A stretch of DNA of 64,000 nt, taken from positions 10,845,461-10,909,460 of the forward strand of contig OY848919.1 of NCBI GenBank assembly GCA_963693285.1, given 5' to 3'. The stretch comes from Xestospongia muta. Its lineage: Eukaryota; Porifera; Demospongiae; Haplosclerida; Petrosiidae. The position numbers and the translations under genes are program-made. Below the pieces are notes generated by a model. That model was not told the origin of the DNA. It made no database searches and saw only the letters and a list, made by a program, of their open reading frames with translations. This document shows, one piece after another, positions 1 through 10,672 of the stretch (within the stretch, counting starts at the first letter, position 1; the number at the start of each line of letters is the position of its first letter).

Positions 1-570
1 ACGTTCAAGTATAAGAAGACTTTGATAATAAAGACCACACTTACGAAAATCTTCTTTATCCCAAGCTTCATTTAGTTCATCTCTTGTCGAAATCTTTAGT
101 ATATTCATACTCTTGTAAAGGTGGAGGATAAATAGGTTTAGAATTGGTAGTTTCGTAAGTTGTAAGACCAATTAGCCAAAATGTCTTCTCATTTTTTGTC
201 AGATCACGGTAAGTAGAAAGTGCAAGTAAGAGATAAGCATTACCTTCACAGACAGCTGGACAACTTTCCAAGTTACAAAGATATTTTACAGTGCTTTCAA
301 GTCCGTTAATTGCAGCAAGATATAAAGGACAGGGAACATAGTCCTCACTAGATGAATCTTCAATTGAGAAAAGAGGAGAGATACTGTGAGTTAATAATAC
401 TTTAATTATATCAACTCTTCCACATCGAGCAGCTTCATGCATCAGACTGTAACCTTCCTTTGTCTTCTGATATACGTTAGCTCCTCTATATGTGAGAAAC
501 TTAAAAACATCCTCTGCGATGTCATTGAATTCATCACTACTTTCTTCTTTTTGTCTCCTCCTGTACATGT
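1..570 (-). pseudogene. Inverted fragment of a Fem-1-like ankyrin gene
   Basis: This stretch is the reverse complement of about 7201-7772, the middle of the intact Fem-1-like gene at 6633-8633, at very high identity. It encodes two to three ankyrin-type units and the start of the linker. Relative to the intact gene it lacks 2 bases near 75-80, which shifts the frame and ends the open stretch at 77. It stops abruptly at 570/571, where a same-family fragment in the opposite orientation begins. It has no start codon of its own and cannot make a full protein. It is either a real inversion inside a duplicated block or an assembly error. Confidence 0.8.
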
Positions 571-1026
571 CAAATGGTAGCATCAACACTTTCTCAACTA
601 ACATTGGGACTAAGTGTCTTCCACTTCCTTAAGTTTACAATAGTTAGTTCTTCAGCACATGTGAAGGCACTATTTGTAGAAGCGCTTTTATTGTGGGGTG
701 CAGATAAAGTTATTAATAGTCCTGATGTTACTGACAGTGGTAAAAGACCACTTCATATCTTAGTTAAAGCACCGCTAGAAGTAGTATCAGTTTTACTTTC
801 ATATGGAGCACACATTGATGCTGTAGATGCATGTGGTAAAACTCCTATAGACTATTGTTCTAGTGATAGTCCTATTCGCTCACTCCTCTTGTCTACTTGC
901 CCCTTTCCACTCTCCTGTCAAGCGGCTAGGACAATCGTATCTGAAGATATACCCTACAAGTCTATAGACCTACCAAAACACATTGTTAAACTTATAGAAC
1001 TTCATGATCATAGAAGTGTTGCATAA
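571..1026 (+). pseudogene. C-terminal fragment of a Fem-1-like ankyrin gene
   Basis: This is a near-identical copy of 8178-8633, the last 150 codons of the intact gene at 6633-8633. It contains the C-terminal ankyrin pair (motif GAHIDAVDACGKTPIDYC) and the terminal box beginning PLSCQAARTIVSEDIPYK and ending in HIVKLIELHD, then the same stop codon. The first ATG (574) is an internal methionine of the full gene. The upstream two-thirds of the gene is absent and replaced by inverted sequence. A short protein of 150 residues could be read from it, but it is best regarded as a truncated duplicate. Confidence 0.8.
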
Positions 1027-1531
1027 TTAGTTTGTGGTTGGATTTTAATCCTTTTATTAACTAATAGATAATTTGGCAAATAGTTGGAATCTCAAGTTTT
1101 AACTTCAATTACCAATATCTTGTGTTAAGCTAATGTACTTTGAATTCTTTACAGTATTTCCATAGTCATTGTCCTGTTAATTTGCTGTCTTATTTTAAAC
1201 CTTCCTCGTTTTTTTGTCCTACTAATACCATTATACATTAAATAATACCTTGTGAATTTGTTGATCTTTCAAATACCATATAAAGAGTTACCATTTGTGA
1301 TATACCAATTATCTTATCTTCAAAGATATAAACATCTTTTGCTCTGTTTGTTGACATTTCTTATCTGAAAATTTATATGTTCAAACTCTGACTATTCATA
1401 ATACAAGTAAAAGACAATTTATAAGAGGATTTTTTATCATCTAATATTAATTAATGTGCTTGCATGCACGCTGTCACACTCACTCAAGTATTGTACTTAT
1501 ATAACGTCAATTATCCCAAAGTGGTAACAAC
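1027..1531. other. Convergent intergenic segment, duplicated
   Basis: No gene seen. It is a near-identical duplicate of 8634-9139, and each lies between the 3' end of a Fem-1-like gene (+) and the 3' end of a transporter gene (-). It presumably holds both 3' untranslated regions. Confidence 0.7.
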
Positions 1532-3061
1532 TCAATATGTAGACTCAAATGACATTCCCATTTCTTTCCTGTACTCCACTTCCTGTTCCATATACCTCTC
1601 GTAATGTTCCTCAGTTATCCAGTGTATATTGACTTCATTTTCTCTCACACGTAACTTGTAATGTTTAGCTAGTACTACAAATACTATAAGTATGATGAAA
1701 ACAATCACACTTTTAAAGACAAAATAATAAAAACTTTGGCAAATTATATCACCTTCACATTTAAATGGATATTTCCCATTAATGTTCACAGCATAACCAA
1801 TTGAAAAAGCTGCAAACCACATACCAACCATAAATCCTCTCATTTTATGTGGAGACTGAGCTATTGTAAACTCTAAAGATGTTGGAAGAATCAAAGCAAA
1901 TGCAACTCCAAATAAACTTTCAGGAAGAGTAATTGCTTTGTATGAAGTTGTGTCCAATTGAAAATAGTCTTTGCAAGCAAACATAATTACATAATAAAGT
2001 TGAACTAATAAAGCAAAGACAAGTCCTAATCCAACTCTTCGAAGAATACTTGGAATCCACTTATACATATATGAATATGATACTAGCAGATGGAGAAGAA
2101 TAAGACACATTGCAACAAAAAAGTACAAAGCATTATTTAATACATAGCATGAAAGAAATTGTGAATTGTTTTCCATGGCATGATAATTATTTAATCTAAT
2201 ACCTTCTGCACATGTAAGACCTACTATTGACACAAATAGTGGTATTAACCGTAGAACTGTTTTGACATCCTCTACTTGTTCCTCTGAGAAAGGACCACCA
2301 TACTTCTGTTTACCTAAGTCAAGTCGTGAAGGATAATCTTCCTCCCAGTAGGTCAAAGCACTACGATTTCTTGGGTATTTGTTTTTTCTGGCATAATTGA
2401 GTACTTTAGCAATTAGTTTGATAGGATTAATAATGTGAGGAGTAGTATCCAACCAGTGTTTAAAGAAATAGTTACTAACAATGACTGTAGTCACAGCTAC
2501 ACCAGATACTACATATGACACTAAAACAAACTGTTTAATTAAGCATTTTCCAACTTCAACAAAGGCAATCACAATTGGTATGCTCACAGAATGCCAATAG
2601 ATGACCGCACTTAATTTATCAGCAGATGCTCCCACCAACTGATCAATATTAAATTGAATAATATTTGAGCGAAAACTACAGTAGCCAATTACTTGTAGAA
2701 TGTATCCGAGAATTAAGAACATCCAATAAGGCACATCAACATTTCTATACAGCTTACAAATAAATGATAAGCCATAAAATATCCACGACAAAAATGACAA
2801 GTATACTCCAGTAATGATCGTGTTATATCTACCTGTCTTTACATCAGCAAGTAGACCAAAGAGTGGGAAACACAGATACATAAGACAAATTGCAAGATCA
2901 ACAACATTATATCCTTTGATATGGTTGTGGTAATAGCCTGTTGTAACAAAATATCTAATCAGGTTTAGATGAAGATACATCAAAGCATCCCAAATCATAA
3001 TAAGTATTGTAGAACGTAAACTTGTGTAACAGTCACTTCTTTCTGAGCAGCATATCTTCAT
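1532..3061 (-). CDS. SLC15/POT-like transporter, copy A (509 aa)
   Basis: This intronless gene encodes a polytopic membrane protein of the major facilitator superfamily, proton-dependent oligopeptide transporter type (SLC15/NPF-like). Visible signatures are the MFS loop motif GLLADVKTGRYNT at residues 69-81, a basic mid-protein loop at about 212-260, then YGGPFSEEQVEDVKTVLRL leading into the second six-helix bundle. A late motif, IAQSPHKMRGFMVGMW, matches the region before POT helix 11. About 12 hydrophobic segments fit the fold. Helix 1 (IWDALMYLHLNLIRYF) has no ExxER motif, so classical proton-coupled peptide transport is doubtful. The C-terminus is hydrophilic and ends ESTY. It converges on the Fem-1-like fragment at 571-1026. 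Codons of about 23-135 resemble copy B while the rest resembles copy C. Substrate is unknown. Confidence 0.88.
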   Translation of the reverse strand: MKICCSERSDCYTSLRSTILIMIWDALMYLHLNLIRYFVTTGYYHNHIKGYNVVDLAICLMYLCFPLFGLLADVKTGRYNTIITGVYLSFLSWIFYGLSFICKLYRNVDVPYWMFLILGYILQVIGYCSFRSNIIQFNIDQLVGASADKLSAVIYWHSVSIPIVIAFVEVGKCLIKQFVLVSYVVSGVAVTTVIVSNYFFKHWLDTTPHIINPIKLIAKVLNYARKNKYPRNRSALTYWEEDYPSRLDLGKQKYGGPFSEEQVEDVKTVLRLIPLFVSIVGLTCAEGIRLNNYHAMENNSQFLSCYVLNNALYFFVAMCLILLHLLVSYSYMYKWIPSILRRVGLGLVFALLVQLYYVIMFACKDYFQLDTTSYKAITLPESLFGVAFALILPTSLEFTIAQSPHKMRGFMVGMWFAAFSIGYAVNINGKYPFKCEGDIICQSFYYFVFKSVIVFIILIVFVVLAKHYKLRVRENEVNIHWITEEHYERYMEQEVEYRKEMGMSFESTY

Positions 3062-3422
3062 TGCAAGTTATTTCTAGCAACTTCAAAAATAATAACTAAT
3101 GTGTTGAACTTTTTATCATAAATACACTTGTTTTTTAAGGTCACAGTAATCCCAACAGACTCATGATAGTGAAAATGTGAAAAGATCAAAGTAAATTGAA
3201 GGTATTTAAAATTGATAAAGGCTTATAATGAAAGTAAGGAAGATGATATTTTGATAGTTGTATTTTGCTATAGAAACTATATTATTAAGGAAACAAGCAA
3301 TTGCTCTTTTTGGATAACATGTCCCAACATGCTACTTTTTCTTAAAACCATGATTACATAAAAAAGCTATTTGTTTTCAGTCATCCAATATACTAAACTT
3401 TATAAATTACATCAACAACATT
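3062..3422. other. Intergenic segment, duplicated upstream region
   Basis: This is the 5' flank of transporter copy A. It resembles 10673-11035 upstream of copy C, and more distantly 6050-6440. No gene is seen. Confidence 0.6.
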
Positions 3423-3830
3423 ATGTTGGTATCTCCCATGAAATGTATCACTAACTCATTATCTCAATCAAATTTGGTGTTTTACATCAAACAAGTTATA
3501 GATTGTCCTGATTTTGAAAATGGTGGTAGAAGACCCCTTCATGTTGCGGCAATTCAAACTTGGCATTATATAACAGAGAGAGTTATACCTCTTTTGCTTT
3601 ATCATGGAGCACATGTAGATGCTGTTGATGCATCTGGCAAAACTGCTCTAGACTATTGTTCAAATGACGTTCGTTCTCTTCTTTTATCTACTGGACCTCC
3701 TTCTCTTTCATGTTATGCTGCTAGGACTATTGTGTCTGAGAAAATACCCTACAAGTCTATAGATCTACCAATACATATAGTTAAACTTATTGAACTTCAT
3801 GACTCTGAAACGATTACTCACACAAAATAA
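3423..3830 (+). pseudogene. C-terminal fragment of a Fem-1-like ankyrin gene
   Basis: From about 3495 this reads as the last 115 or so residues of the Fem-1-like family: a C-terminal ankyrin pair (GAHVDAVDASGKTALDYC) followed by the terminal box with SCYAARTIVSEKIPYK and HIVKLIELHD. The first 24 codons from the ATG at 3423 are not family sequence: they match flanking DNA at 11035-11097, where no gene is present. The gene was therefore truncated, keeping only its 3' end next to transporter copy B. Its sequence differs clearly from the 571-1026 fragment, so it represents an older or separate paralogue. Translation from 3423 is possible but unproven. Confidence 0.7.
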
Positions 3831-4078
3831 TTTTTAGTGTTATTCTTTTTTAAGTAACAATAATTAGAAAATAGTGCAGATTATAACAGTCAAGTTATTT
3901 TGTAGAAAAAAAAATTAAATGAAACTTGCTACTAGTATTTGTTGTGAAAAGTCAGATTTGTGAAGTAATCCTGATGATATAACATTAAATAGTTACCTTG
4001 CATACATGCTGTAACTGTATTTCATTATTGTATTTAATATCCAATATCCCAAAGTAGTACAACAGCTCAATCTGTAGA

Positions 4079-5596
4079 CTAATATGACAATCCCATTTCT
4101 CTCCTGTACTCCACTTCCTGTTCCATATACCTCTCATAATGTTCCTCAGTTATCCAGTGTATATTGACTTCATTTTCTCTCACACGTAACTTGTAATGTT
4201 TAGCTAGTACTGCAAATACTATCAGTATAGTGAGAACAATCACACTTTTAAAAACATTATAATAAAGACTTGGGCAAATTATATCACCTTCACATTTAAA
4301 TGGATATTTCCCATTAATATTAAAAGCATAACCAATAGCAGATACTGCATACCACATACCAACCATAAATCCTCTCATTTCATGTGGGGACTGAGCTATT
4401 GTGAACTCCAAAAATGTTGGAAGAATCAAAGCATATGAGACTCCTAGTAAACTTTCAGGAAGAATAATTGCTTTGTATGAAGTTGTGTCCAATTGAATAT
4501 AATCTTTGCAAGCAAACATAATTACATAATAAAGTTGAACTAATAAAGCAAAGACAAGTCCTAATCCAACTCTTCGAAGAATACTTGGAATCCACTTATA
4601 CATATAAGGATATAATACCAACTGGTGGAGGAGAATAAGACATAATACAACAACAAAGTACAAACCACCATATAATACATAGCATGAAAGAAATTGTGAA
4701 TTGTTTTCCATGGCATGATAATTATTTAACCTAATGCCTTGTGCACATGAAAAACCTATTATAGACACAAATAGTGGTATTAATCGAAGAATTGTTTTGA
4801 CATCCTCTACTTGTTCCTCTGAGAAAGGACCACCATACTTCTGTTTACCCAAGTCAAGTCGTGAAGGATAATCTTCCTCCCAGTAGGTCAAAGCACTACG
4901 ATTCCTCGGGTATTTGTTCTTTCTTGCATAGTTGAGTACTTTGGCAATTAGTTTGACAGGATGAATAATGTGAGGAATAGTATTCAACCAGTGTTTAAAG
5001 AGATAGTTACTAACAATGACTGTAGTCACAGCTAAACCAGATACTACATATGACACTAAGACAAACTGTCTAATTAAGCATTTTCCAATTTCAGTAAAGG
5101 CAATCACAATTGGTATGTTCACAGAATGCCAATAGATGACAGCACTTAATTTATTAGCAGATGCTCCCACCAACTGATCAATATTAAATTGAATAATATT
5201 TGAGCGAAAACTACAGTAGCCAATTACTTGTAGAATGTATCCGAGAATTAAGAACATCCAATAAGGCACATCAACATTTCTATACAGCTTACAAATAAAT
5301 GATAAGCCATAAAATATCCACGACAAAAAAGACAAATATACTCCAGTAATGATCGTGTTATATCTACCTGTCTTTACATCAGCAAGTAGACCAAAGAGTG
5401 GGAAACACAGATACAAAAGACAAATTGCAAGATCAACAACATTATATCCTTTGATATGGTTGTGGTAATAGCCTGTTGTAACAAAATATCTAATCAGGTT
5501 TAGATGAAGATACATCAAAGCATCCCAAACTATAATAAGAACCATAGAACGAGAGCTTACACATTGGCTCCTTCTTTCAGAACAAATAGTCTTCAT
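4079..5596 (-). CDS. SLC15/POT-like transporter, copy B (505 aa)
   Basis: This is an intronless paralogue of the transporter at 1532-3061 with the same fold signatures: GLLADVKTGRYNT near residue 69, the basic central loop with RSALTYWEEDYPSRLDLG, YGGPFSEEQVEDVKT, and IAQSPHEMRGFMVGMW. It also lacks ExxER in helix 1. Its first 23 residues differ from copies A and C. It ends four residues early compared with its sisters, because the codon equivalent to GAG (Glu) reads TAG; the bases after the stop still spell Ser-Thr-Asp and then a stop. It converges on the Fem-1-like fragment at 3423-3830 across about 250 bases. It is probably functional; the substrate is unknown. Confidence 0.88.
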   Translation of the reverse strand: MKTICSERRSQCVSSRSMVLIIVWDALMYLHLNLIRYFVTTGYYHNHIKGYNVVDLAICLLYLCFPLFGLLADVKTGRYNTIITGVYLSFLSWIFYGLSFICKLYRNVDVPYWMFLILGYILQVIGYCSFRSNIIQFNIDQLVGASANKLSAVIYWHSVNIPIVIAFTEIGKCLIRQFVLVSYVVSGLAVTTVIVSNYLFKHWLNTIPHIIHPVKLIAKVLNYARKNKYPRNRSALTYWEEDYPSRLDLGKQKYGGPFSEEQVEDVKTILRLIPLFVSIIGFSCAQGIRLNNYHAMENNSQFLSCYVLYGGLYFVVVLCLILLHQLVLYPYMYKWIPSILRRVGLGLVFALLVQLYYVIMFACKDYIQLDTTSYKAIILPESLLGVSYALILPTFLEFTIAQSPHEMRGFMVGMWYAVSAIGYAFNINGKYPFKCEGDIICPSLYYNVFKSVIVLTILIVFAVLAKHYKLRVRENEVNIHWITEEHYERYMEQEVEYRREMGLSY

Positions 5597-6632
5597 TGTA
5601 TATTATTTCCAACAACTTCAAAAACAATATTGCTCATTAATGTGACAAACCTTCAATCACAAAACACTTCATGTATATATATGACTGTAAAATTGACTAG
5701 TTGATTGAACCAATATTATTATGGATATATATAGGTTGCATACATATTAAAATAGGTTGTTCGGATGTTTAGTTTGTATTGCAAACAGTATACTGTTTTG
5801 ATTGTAATTGTTTAGTTTATGTAACTCAACAAATGACTTATCAAAAAGGATGTGCTTGTAATGACAGCACTCACATAATGATTAGCATACTTTGTTTTAA
5901 CTGTAAGATATTAAACAAAATCTTCATTATTATTGCTCTGACAATTAACTGCAGACTGTCAGTTGACATGTTATTTTAAAAAGAAAGCAGTGTGATGCTT
6001 ACTATTTTCAACATATCTTCTATGGAACTTAATTGATAATGGGTAAGTTAAATCAGCCAATATTTACAATGTGTTTTCTATAAGGACACTGTAATCTTAA
6101 CAAACCCATGATAGTGAGTTTTTTTATTAATGTTGAAAGTAAGCAGATAATAGTTATAAAAACTAACAGAAGCAGAGTGTTTACATAATGAAACGTAGGA
6201 AGACCTTGCTTCATTAAATGTTGTTTTAAATTAACTAACTGTATAGTAACATTAAAAGCAGCTGACAAATACATTTTGCAATTATTAATTCATCTCTATA
6301 TCATAGATTTTAAACTGTTCTAAATCCTGTATTATTACAGCAACATGCTCTGACATGCTACTATCTTAATTAAGTATGGGTATATAATAAACCCATTATA
6401 GAAATTTATCAATTGCCTGACCAACATTAACTTGGTATGGAAATGCACCACTGACTATTATATTTATAATTATATTTATATTATTTATATTTTATTTATT
6501 TTTATTTGTATGTATTTACAAAAATTATTAACCAAATAATGATTAAAATAGCTAATATTAGTTAGCGGATTTTTGGTAAATTGCTTCCAAGATGGTGGGA
6601 GGATCGCGGGGAGTGGCATTCTTCTATACGTC
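5597..6632. other. Intergenic region upstream of Fem-1-like gene
   Basis: No gene is supported here. Parts of 6050-6450 are a diverged copy of the flank seen at 3100-3490 and 10720-11100. A strongly AT-rich, low-complexity stretch lies at about 6455-6515, some 120 bases before the predicted start codon at 6633. Short open frames here have no family features. Confidence 0.5.
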
Positions 6633-8633
6633 ATGGCCAGTCGTAATAAGCATAGATATTGCAGAACCTTCAGAGACCTATTCAAAGCAGGAAAGTTGGA
6701 TGAACTTAAAGCTACTATAAAATCTACCCTTGAACAAGAAAGGGAGCAAGCAAAACCAAATTCGGTCTCATCTCCTCTCTCTACTCCATTAATTGAAGCT
6801 GCTCATCATGGTTATTATGACTATGTAAGATTTCTTCTAGATGAATTTGAAGAAAACATTGATATCAATGAAGAGGCAAACATAAAAATTAGGTCACCTC
6901 CAATTAAAAGCCTTCCTAATACGAATACTATATACGAAAGGCAAATTCTCATACCTCTATTAGTGGCCGCATGTACCAATGATAATGTAGAGATGGTTCA
7001 ATATCTGGTATCAAAAGGAGGTGATCTCAAGAAACAATCGTTATATTTGGGTGGTCCATTACATGCAGCAACAGTGTATGGGTGTATAGCCGTGATGAAG
7101 TACCTTATAGACAGTGGTATCGATATTGATACACCTAATTACAGAGGATCTACTCCATTAATGATGATGTGTGGTATAGGGATATTACCAGTAACTCAAG
7201 ACATGTACAGGAGGAGACAAAAAGAAGAAAGTAGTGATGAATTCAATGACATCGCAGAGGATGTTTTTAAGTTTCTCACATATAGAGGAGCTAACCTACA
7301 TCAGAAGACAAAGGAAGGTTACAGTCTGATGCATGAAGCTGCTCGATGTGGAAGAGTTGATATAATTAAAGTATTATTAACTCACAGTATCTCTCCTCTT
7401 TTCTCAATTGAAGATTCATCTAGTGAGGACTATGTTCCCTGTCCTTTATATCTTGCTGCAATTAACGGACTTGAAAGCACTGTAAAATATCTTTGTAACT
7501 TGGAAAGTTGTCCAGCTGTCTGTGAAGGTAATGCTTATCTCTTACTTGCACTTTCTACTTACCGTGATCTGACAAAAAATGAGAAGACATTTTGGCTAAT
7601 TGGTCTTACAACTTACGAAACTACCAATTCTAAACCTATTTATCCTCCACCTTTACAAGAGTATGAATATACTAAAGAAATTTCGACAAGAGATGAACTA
7701 AATGAAGCTTGGGATAAAAAAGATTTTCGTAAGTGTGGTCTTTATTATCAAAGTCTTCTTATACTTGAACGTTGTTTGGGGACGCGCTACATTTTCTTGA
7801 TACATAACATTTTAGAATTTGCATCAAAGATCAGAATACCAGATGGTAAAAGCATTGAACGCCTGTGTAAACGAGCTCTAACAATATGTTCTTTGAATAG
7901 CAATAGAGATCTATATAATGAATGTACAGAGTTTATCTTCAACATCATTTTGAGTTTAGGAGTGTCTTTTGATGTTATAGCTGGAGAATGTATTTCGTGT
8001 CAATATATATCAGAGATAGCTGTAATAGAGCATGCGAAATTAGGAGAGATTTCCAAAAAGATTCTTGCCACCTATGTATTGGTATACTGCTTTGAAATAT
8101 GGCTTCATATGCTAAGTAAAAGTGGTTCTTGTCAGTCTTTGAGCTCTTTGCCTTCTGAATTTCACACATTAGGACGTCAAATGGTAGCATCAACACTTTC
8201 TCAACTAACATTGGGACTAAGTGTCTTCCACTTCCTTAAGTTTACAATAGTTAGTTCTTCAGCACATGTGAAGGCACTATTTGTAGAAGCACTTTTATTG
8301 TGGGGTGCAGATAAAGTTATTAATAGTCCTGATGTTACTGACAGTGGTAAAAGACCACTTCATATCTTAGTTAAAGCACCGCTAGAAGTAGTATCAGTTT
8401 TACTTTCATATGGAGCACACATTGATGCTGTAGATGCATGTGGTAAAACTCCTATAGACTATTGTTATAGTGATAGTCCTATTCGCTCACTCCTCTTGTC
8501 TACTTGCCCCTTTCCACTCTCCTGTCAAGCGGCTAGGACAATCGTATCTGAAGATATACCCTACAAGTCTATAGACTTACCAAAACACATTGTTAAACTT
8601 ATAGAACTTCATGATCATAGAAGTGTTGCATAA
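6633..8633 (+). CDS. Fem-1-like ankyrin repeat protein (666 aa)
   Basis: This intronless gene resembles Fem-1, a substrate-receptor subunit of CUL2-RING ubiquitin ligases. An N-terminal ankyrin block covers roughly residues 40-290 (including PLLVAACTNDNVEMVQYLVS and GYSLMHEAARCGRVDIIK). A helical middle section contains the family-like LLILERCLG segment. A C-terminal ankyrin pair (GAHIDAVDACGKTPIDYC) follows. The terminal box, PLSCQAARTIVSEDIPYK to LPKHIVKLIELHD, resembles the Fem-1 VHL-box that binds elongin and CUL2. The start is the first ATG of the frame (6633), in a favourable context (gtcATGg), and aligns with the starts of the paralogues at 12308 and 14745. It converges on transporter copy C. 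It is the parent-like copy for the fragments at 1-1026. The target protein is unknown. Confidence 0.85.
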   Translation: MASRNKHRYCRTFRDLFKAGKLDELKATIKSTLEQEREQAKPNSVSSPLSTPLIEAAHHGYYDYVRFLLDEFEENIDINEEANIKIRSPPIKSLPNTNTIYERQILIPLLVAACTNDNVEMVQYLVSKGGDLKKQSLYLGGPLHAATVYGCIAVMKYLIDSGIDIDTPNYRGSTPLMMMCGIGILPVTQDMYRRRQKEESSDEFNDIAEDVFKFLTYRGANLHQKTKEGYSLMHEAARCGRVDIIKVLLTHSISPLFSIEDSSSEDYVPCPLYLAAINGLESTVKYLCNLESCPAVCEGNAYLLLALSTYRDLTKNEKTFWLIGLTTYETTNSKPIYPPPLQEYEYTKEISTRDELNEAWDKKDFRKCGLYYQSLLILERCLGTRYIFLIHNILEFASKIRIPDGKSIERLCKRALTICSLNSNRDLYNECTEFIFNIILSLGVSFDVIAGECISCQYISEIAVIEHAKLGEISKKILATYVLVYCFEIWLHMLSKSGSCQSLSSLPSEFHTLGRQMVASTLSQLTLGLSVFHFLKFTIVSSSAHVKALFVEALLLWGADKVINSPDVTDSGKRPLHILVKAPLEVVSVLLSYGAHIDAVDACGKTPIDYCYSDSPIRSLLLSTCPFPLSCQAARTIVSEDIPYKSIDLPKHIVKLIELHDHRSVA

Positions 8634-9139
8634 TTAGTTTGTGGTTGGATTTTAATCCTTTTATTAACTAATAGATAATTTGGCAAATAGTTGGAATCTC
8701 AAGTTTTAACTTCAATTACCAATATCTTGTGTTAAGCTAATGTACTTTGAATTCTTTACAGTATTTCCATAGTCATTGTCCTGTTAATTTGCTGTCTTAT
8801 TTTTAAACCTTCCTCATTTTTTTGTCCTACTAATACCATTATACATTAAATAATACCTTGTGAATTTGTTTATCTTTCAAATACCATATAAAGAGTTACC
8901 ATTTGTGATATACCAATTATCTTATCTTCAAAGATATAAACATCTTTTGCTCCGTTTGTTGACATTTCTTATCTGAAAATTTATATGTTCAAACTCTGAC
9001 TATTCATAATACAAGTAAAAGACAATTTATAAGAGGATTTTTTATCATCTAATATTAATTAATGTGCTTGCATGCATGCTGTCACACTCACTCAAGTATT
9101 GTACTTATATAACGTCAATTATCCCAAAGTGGTAACAAC
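8634..9139. other. Convergent intergenic segment
   Basis: This near-identical twin of 1027-1531 separates the stop codons of the convergent Fem-1-like and transporter genes. No gene is seen. Confidence 0.7.
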
Positions 9140-10672
9140 TCAATATGTAGACTCAAATGACATTCCCATTTCTTTCCTGTACTCCACTTCCTGTTCCATA
9201 TACCTCTCGTAATGTTCCTCAGTTATCCAGTGTATATTGACTTCATTTTCTCTCACACGTAACTTGTAATGTTTAGCTAGTACTGCAAATACTATAAGTA
9301 TGATGAAAACAATCACACTTTTAAAGACAAAATAATAAAAACTTTGGCAAATTATGTCACCTTCACATTTAAATGGATATTTTCCATTAATGTTCACAGC
9401 ATAACCAATTGAAAAAGCTGCAAACCACATACCAACCATAAATCCTCTCATTTTATGTGGAGACTGAGCTATTGTGAACTCCAAAGATGTTGGAAGAATC
9501 AAAGCAAATGCAACTCCAAATAAACTTTCAGGAAGAGTAATTGCTTTGTATGAAGTTGTGTCCAATTGAAAATAGTCTTTGCAAGCAAACATAATTACAT
9601 AATAAAGTTGAACTAATAAAGCAAAAACAAGTCCTAATCCAACTCTTCGAAGAATACTTGGAATCCACTTATACATATATGAATATGATACTAGCAGATG
9701 GAGAAGAATAAGACACATTGCAACAAAAAAGTACAAAGCATTATTTAATACATAGCATGAAAGAAATTGTGAATTGTTTTCCATGGCATGATAATTATTT
9801 AATCTAATACCTTCTGCACATGTAAGACCTACTATTGACACAAATAGTGGTATTAACCGTAGAACTGTTTTGACATCCTCTACTTGTTCCTCTGAGAAAG
9901 GACCACCATACTTCTGTTTACCTAAGTCAAGCCGTGAAGGATAATCTTCCTCCCAGTAGGTCAAAGCACTACGATTTCTTGGGTATTTGTTTTTTCTGGC
10001 ATAATTGAGTACTTTAGCAATTAGTTTGATGGGATTAATAATGTGAGGAGTAGTATCCAACCAGTGTTTAAAGAAATAGTTACTAACAATGACTGTAGTC
10101 ACAGCTACACCAGATACTACATATGACACTAAAACAAACTGTTTAATTAAGCATTTTCCAACTTCAACAAAGGCAATCACAATTGGTATGTTCACAGAAT
10201 GCCAATAGATGACAGCACTTAATTTATCAGCAGATGCTCCCACCAACTGATCAATATTAAATTGAATAATGTTTGAGCGAAAACTACAATAGCCAATTAC
10301 TTGTAGAATGTATGCGAGACCTAAGAACATCCAATAAGGCACATCAACATTTCCATACATCTTACAAATAAATGATAAACCACAAAATATCCATGACAAA
10401 AAAGACAAATATACTCCAGTAATGATAATGTTATATCTACCAGTCTTTACATCAGCAAGTAGACCAAAAAGTGGAAAACACAGAAACACCAGACAATAAC
10501 CAACATCAACAACAACATTATATCCTTTAACATGGTTGTTGTAATAGCTGGTTGTAACAAAATATCTAATTAAGTTGACATGAAGGTACATCAAAACATC
10601 CCAAATTATAATAAGTATTGTAGAACGTAAACTTGTGTAACGGTCACTTCTTTCTGAGCAGTATATCTTCAT
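9140..10672 (-). CDS. SLC15/POT-like transporter, copy C (510 aa)
   Basis: This is an intronless transporter of the same subfamily as the genes at 1532 and 4079. From about residue 136 to the end it is almost identical to copy A, including the C-terminal ESTY. Between residues of about 23 and 135 it is clearly different from both A and B (for example VVVDVGYCLVFLCFPLFGLL before the MFS motif). POT signatures are intact: GLLADVKTGRYN, YGGPFSEEQVEDVKT, IAQSPHKMRG. ExxER is absent in helix 1. It faces the intact Fem-1-like gene at 6633-8633 tail to tail. A plasma or lysosomal membrane location is expected from the family; the cargo is unknown. Confidence 0.88.
   Translation of the reverse strand: MKIYCSERSDRYTSLRSTILIIIWDVLMYLHVNLIRYFVTTSYYNNHVKGYNVVVDVGYCLVFLCFPLFGLLADVKTGRYNIIITGVYLSFLSWIFCGLSFICKMYGNVDVPYWMFLGLAYILQVIGYCSFRSNIIQFNIDQLVGASADKLSAVIYWHSVNIPIVIAFVEVGKCLIKQFVLVSYVVSGVAVTTVIVSNYFFKHWLDTTPHIINPIKLIAKVLNYARKNKYPRNRSALTYWEEDYPSRLDLGKQKYGGPFSEEQVEDVKTVLRLIPLFVSIVGLTCAEGIRLNNYHAMENNSQFLSCYVLNNALYFFVAMCLILLHLLVSYSYMYKWIPSILRRVGLGLVFALLVQLYYVIMFACKDYFQLDTTSYKAITLPESLFGVAFALILPTSLEFTIAQSPHKMRGFMVGMWFAAFSIGYAVNINGKYPFKCEGDIICQSFYYFVFKSVIVFIILIVFAVLAKHYKLRVRENEVNIHWITEEHYERYMEQEVEYRKEMGMSFESTY

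Noticed and set aside
5504..5979. Short + strand open frames in and after transporter copy B
   Set aside because: The first overlaps the coding region of copy B on the other strand, and the second has no similarity, no codon pattern and no homologue in the duplicated blocks.
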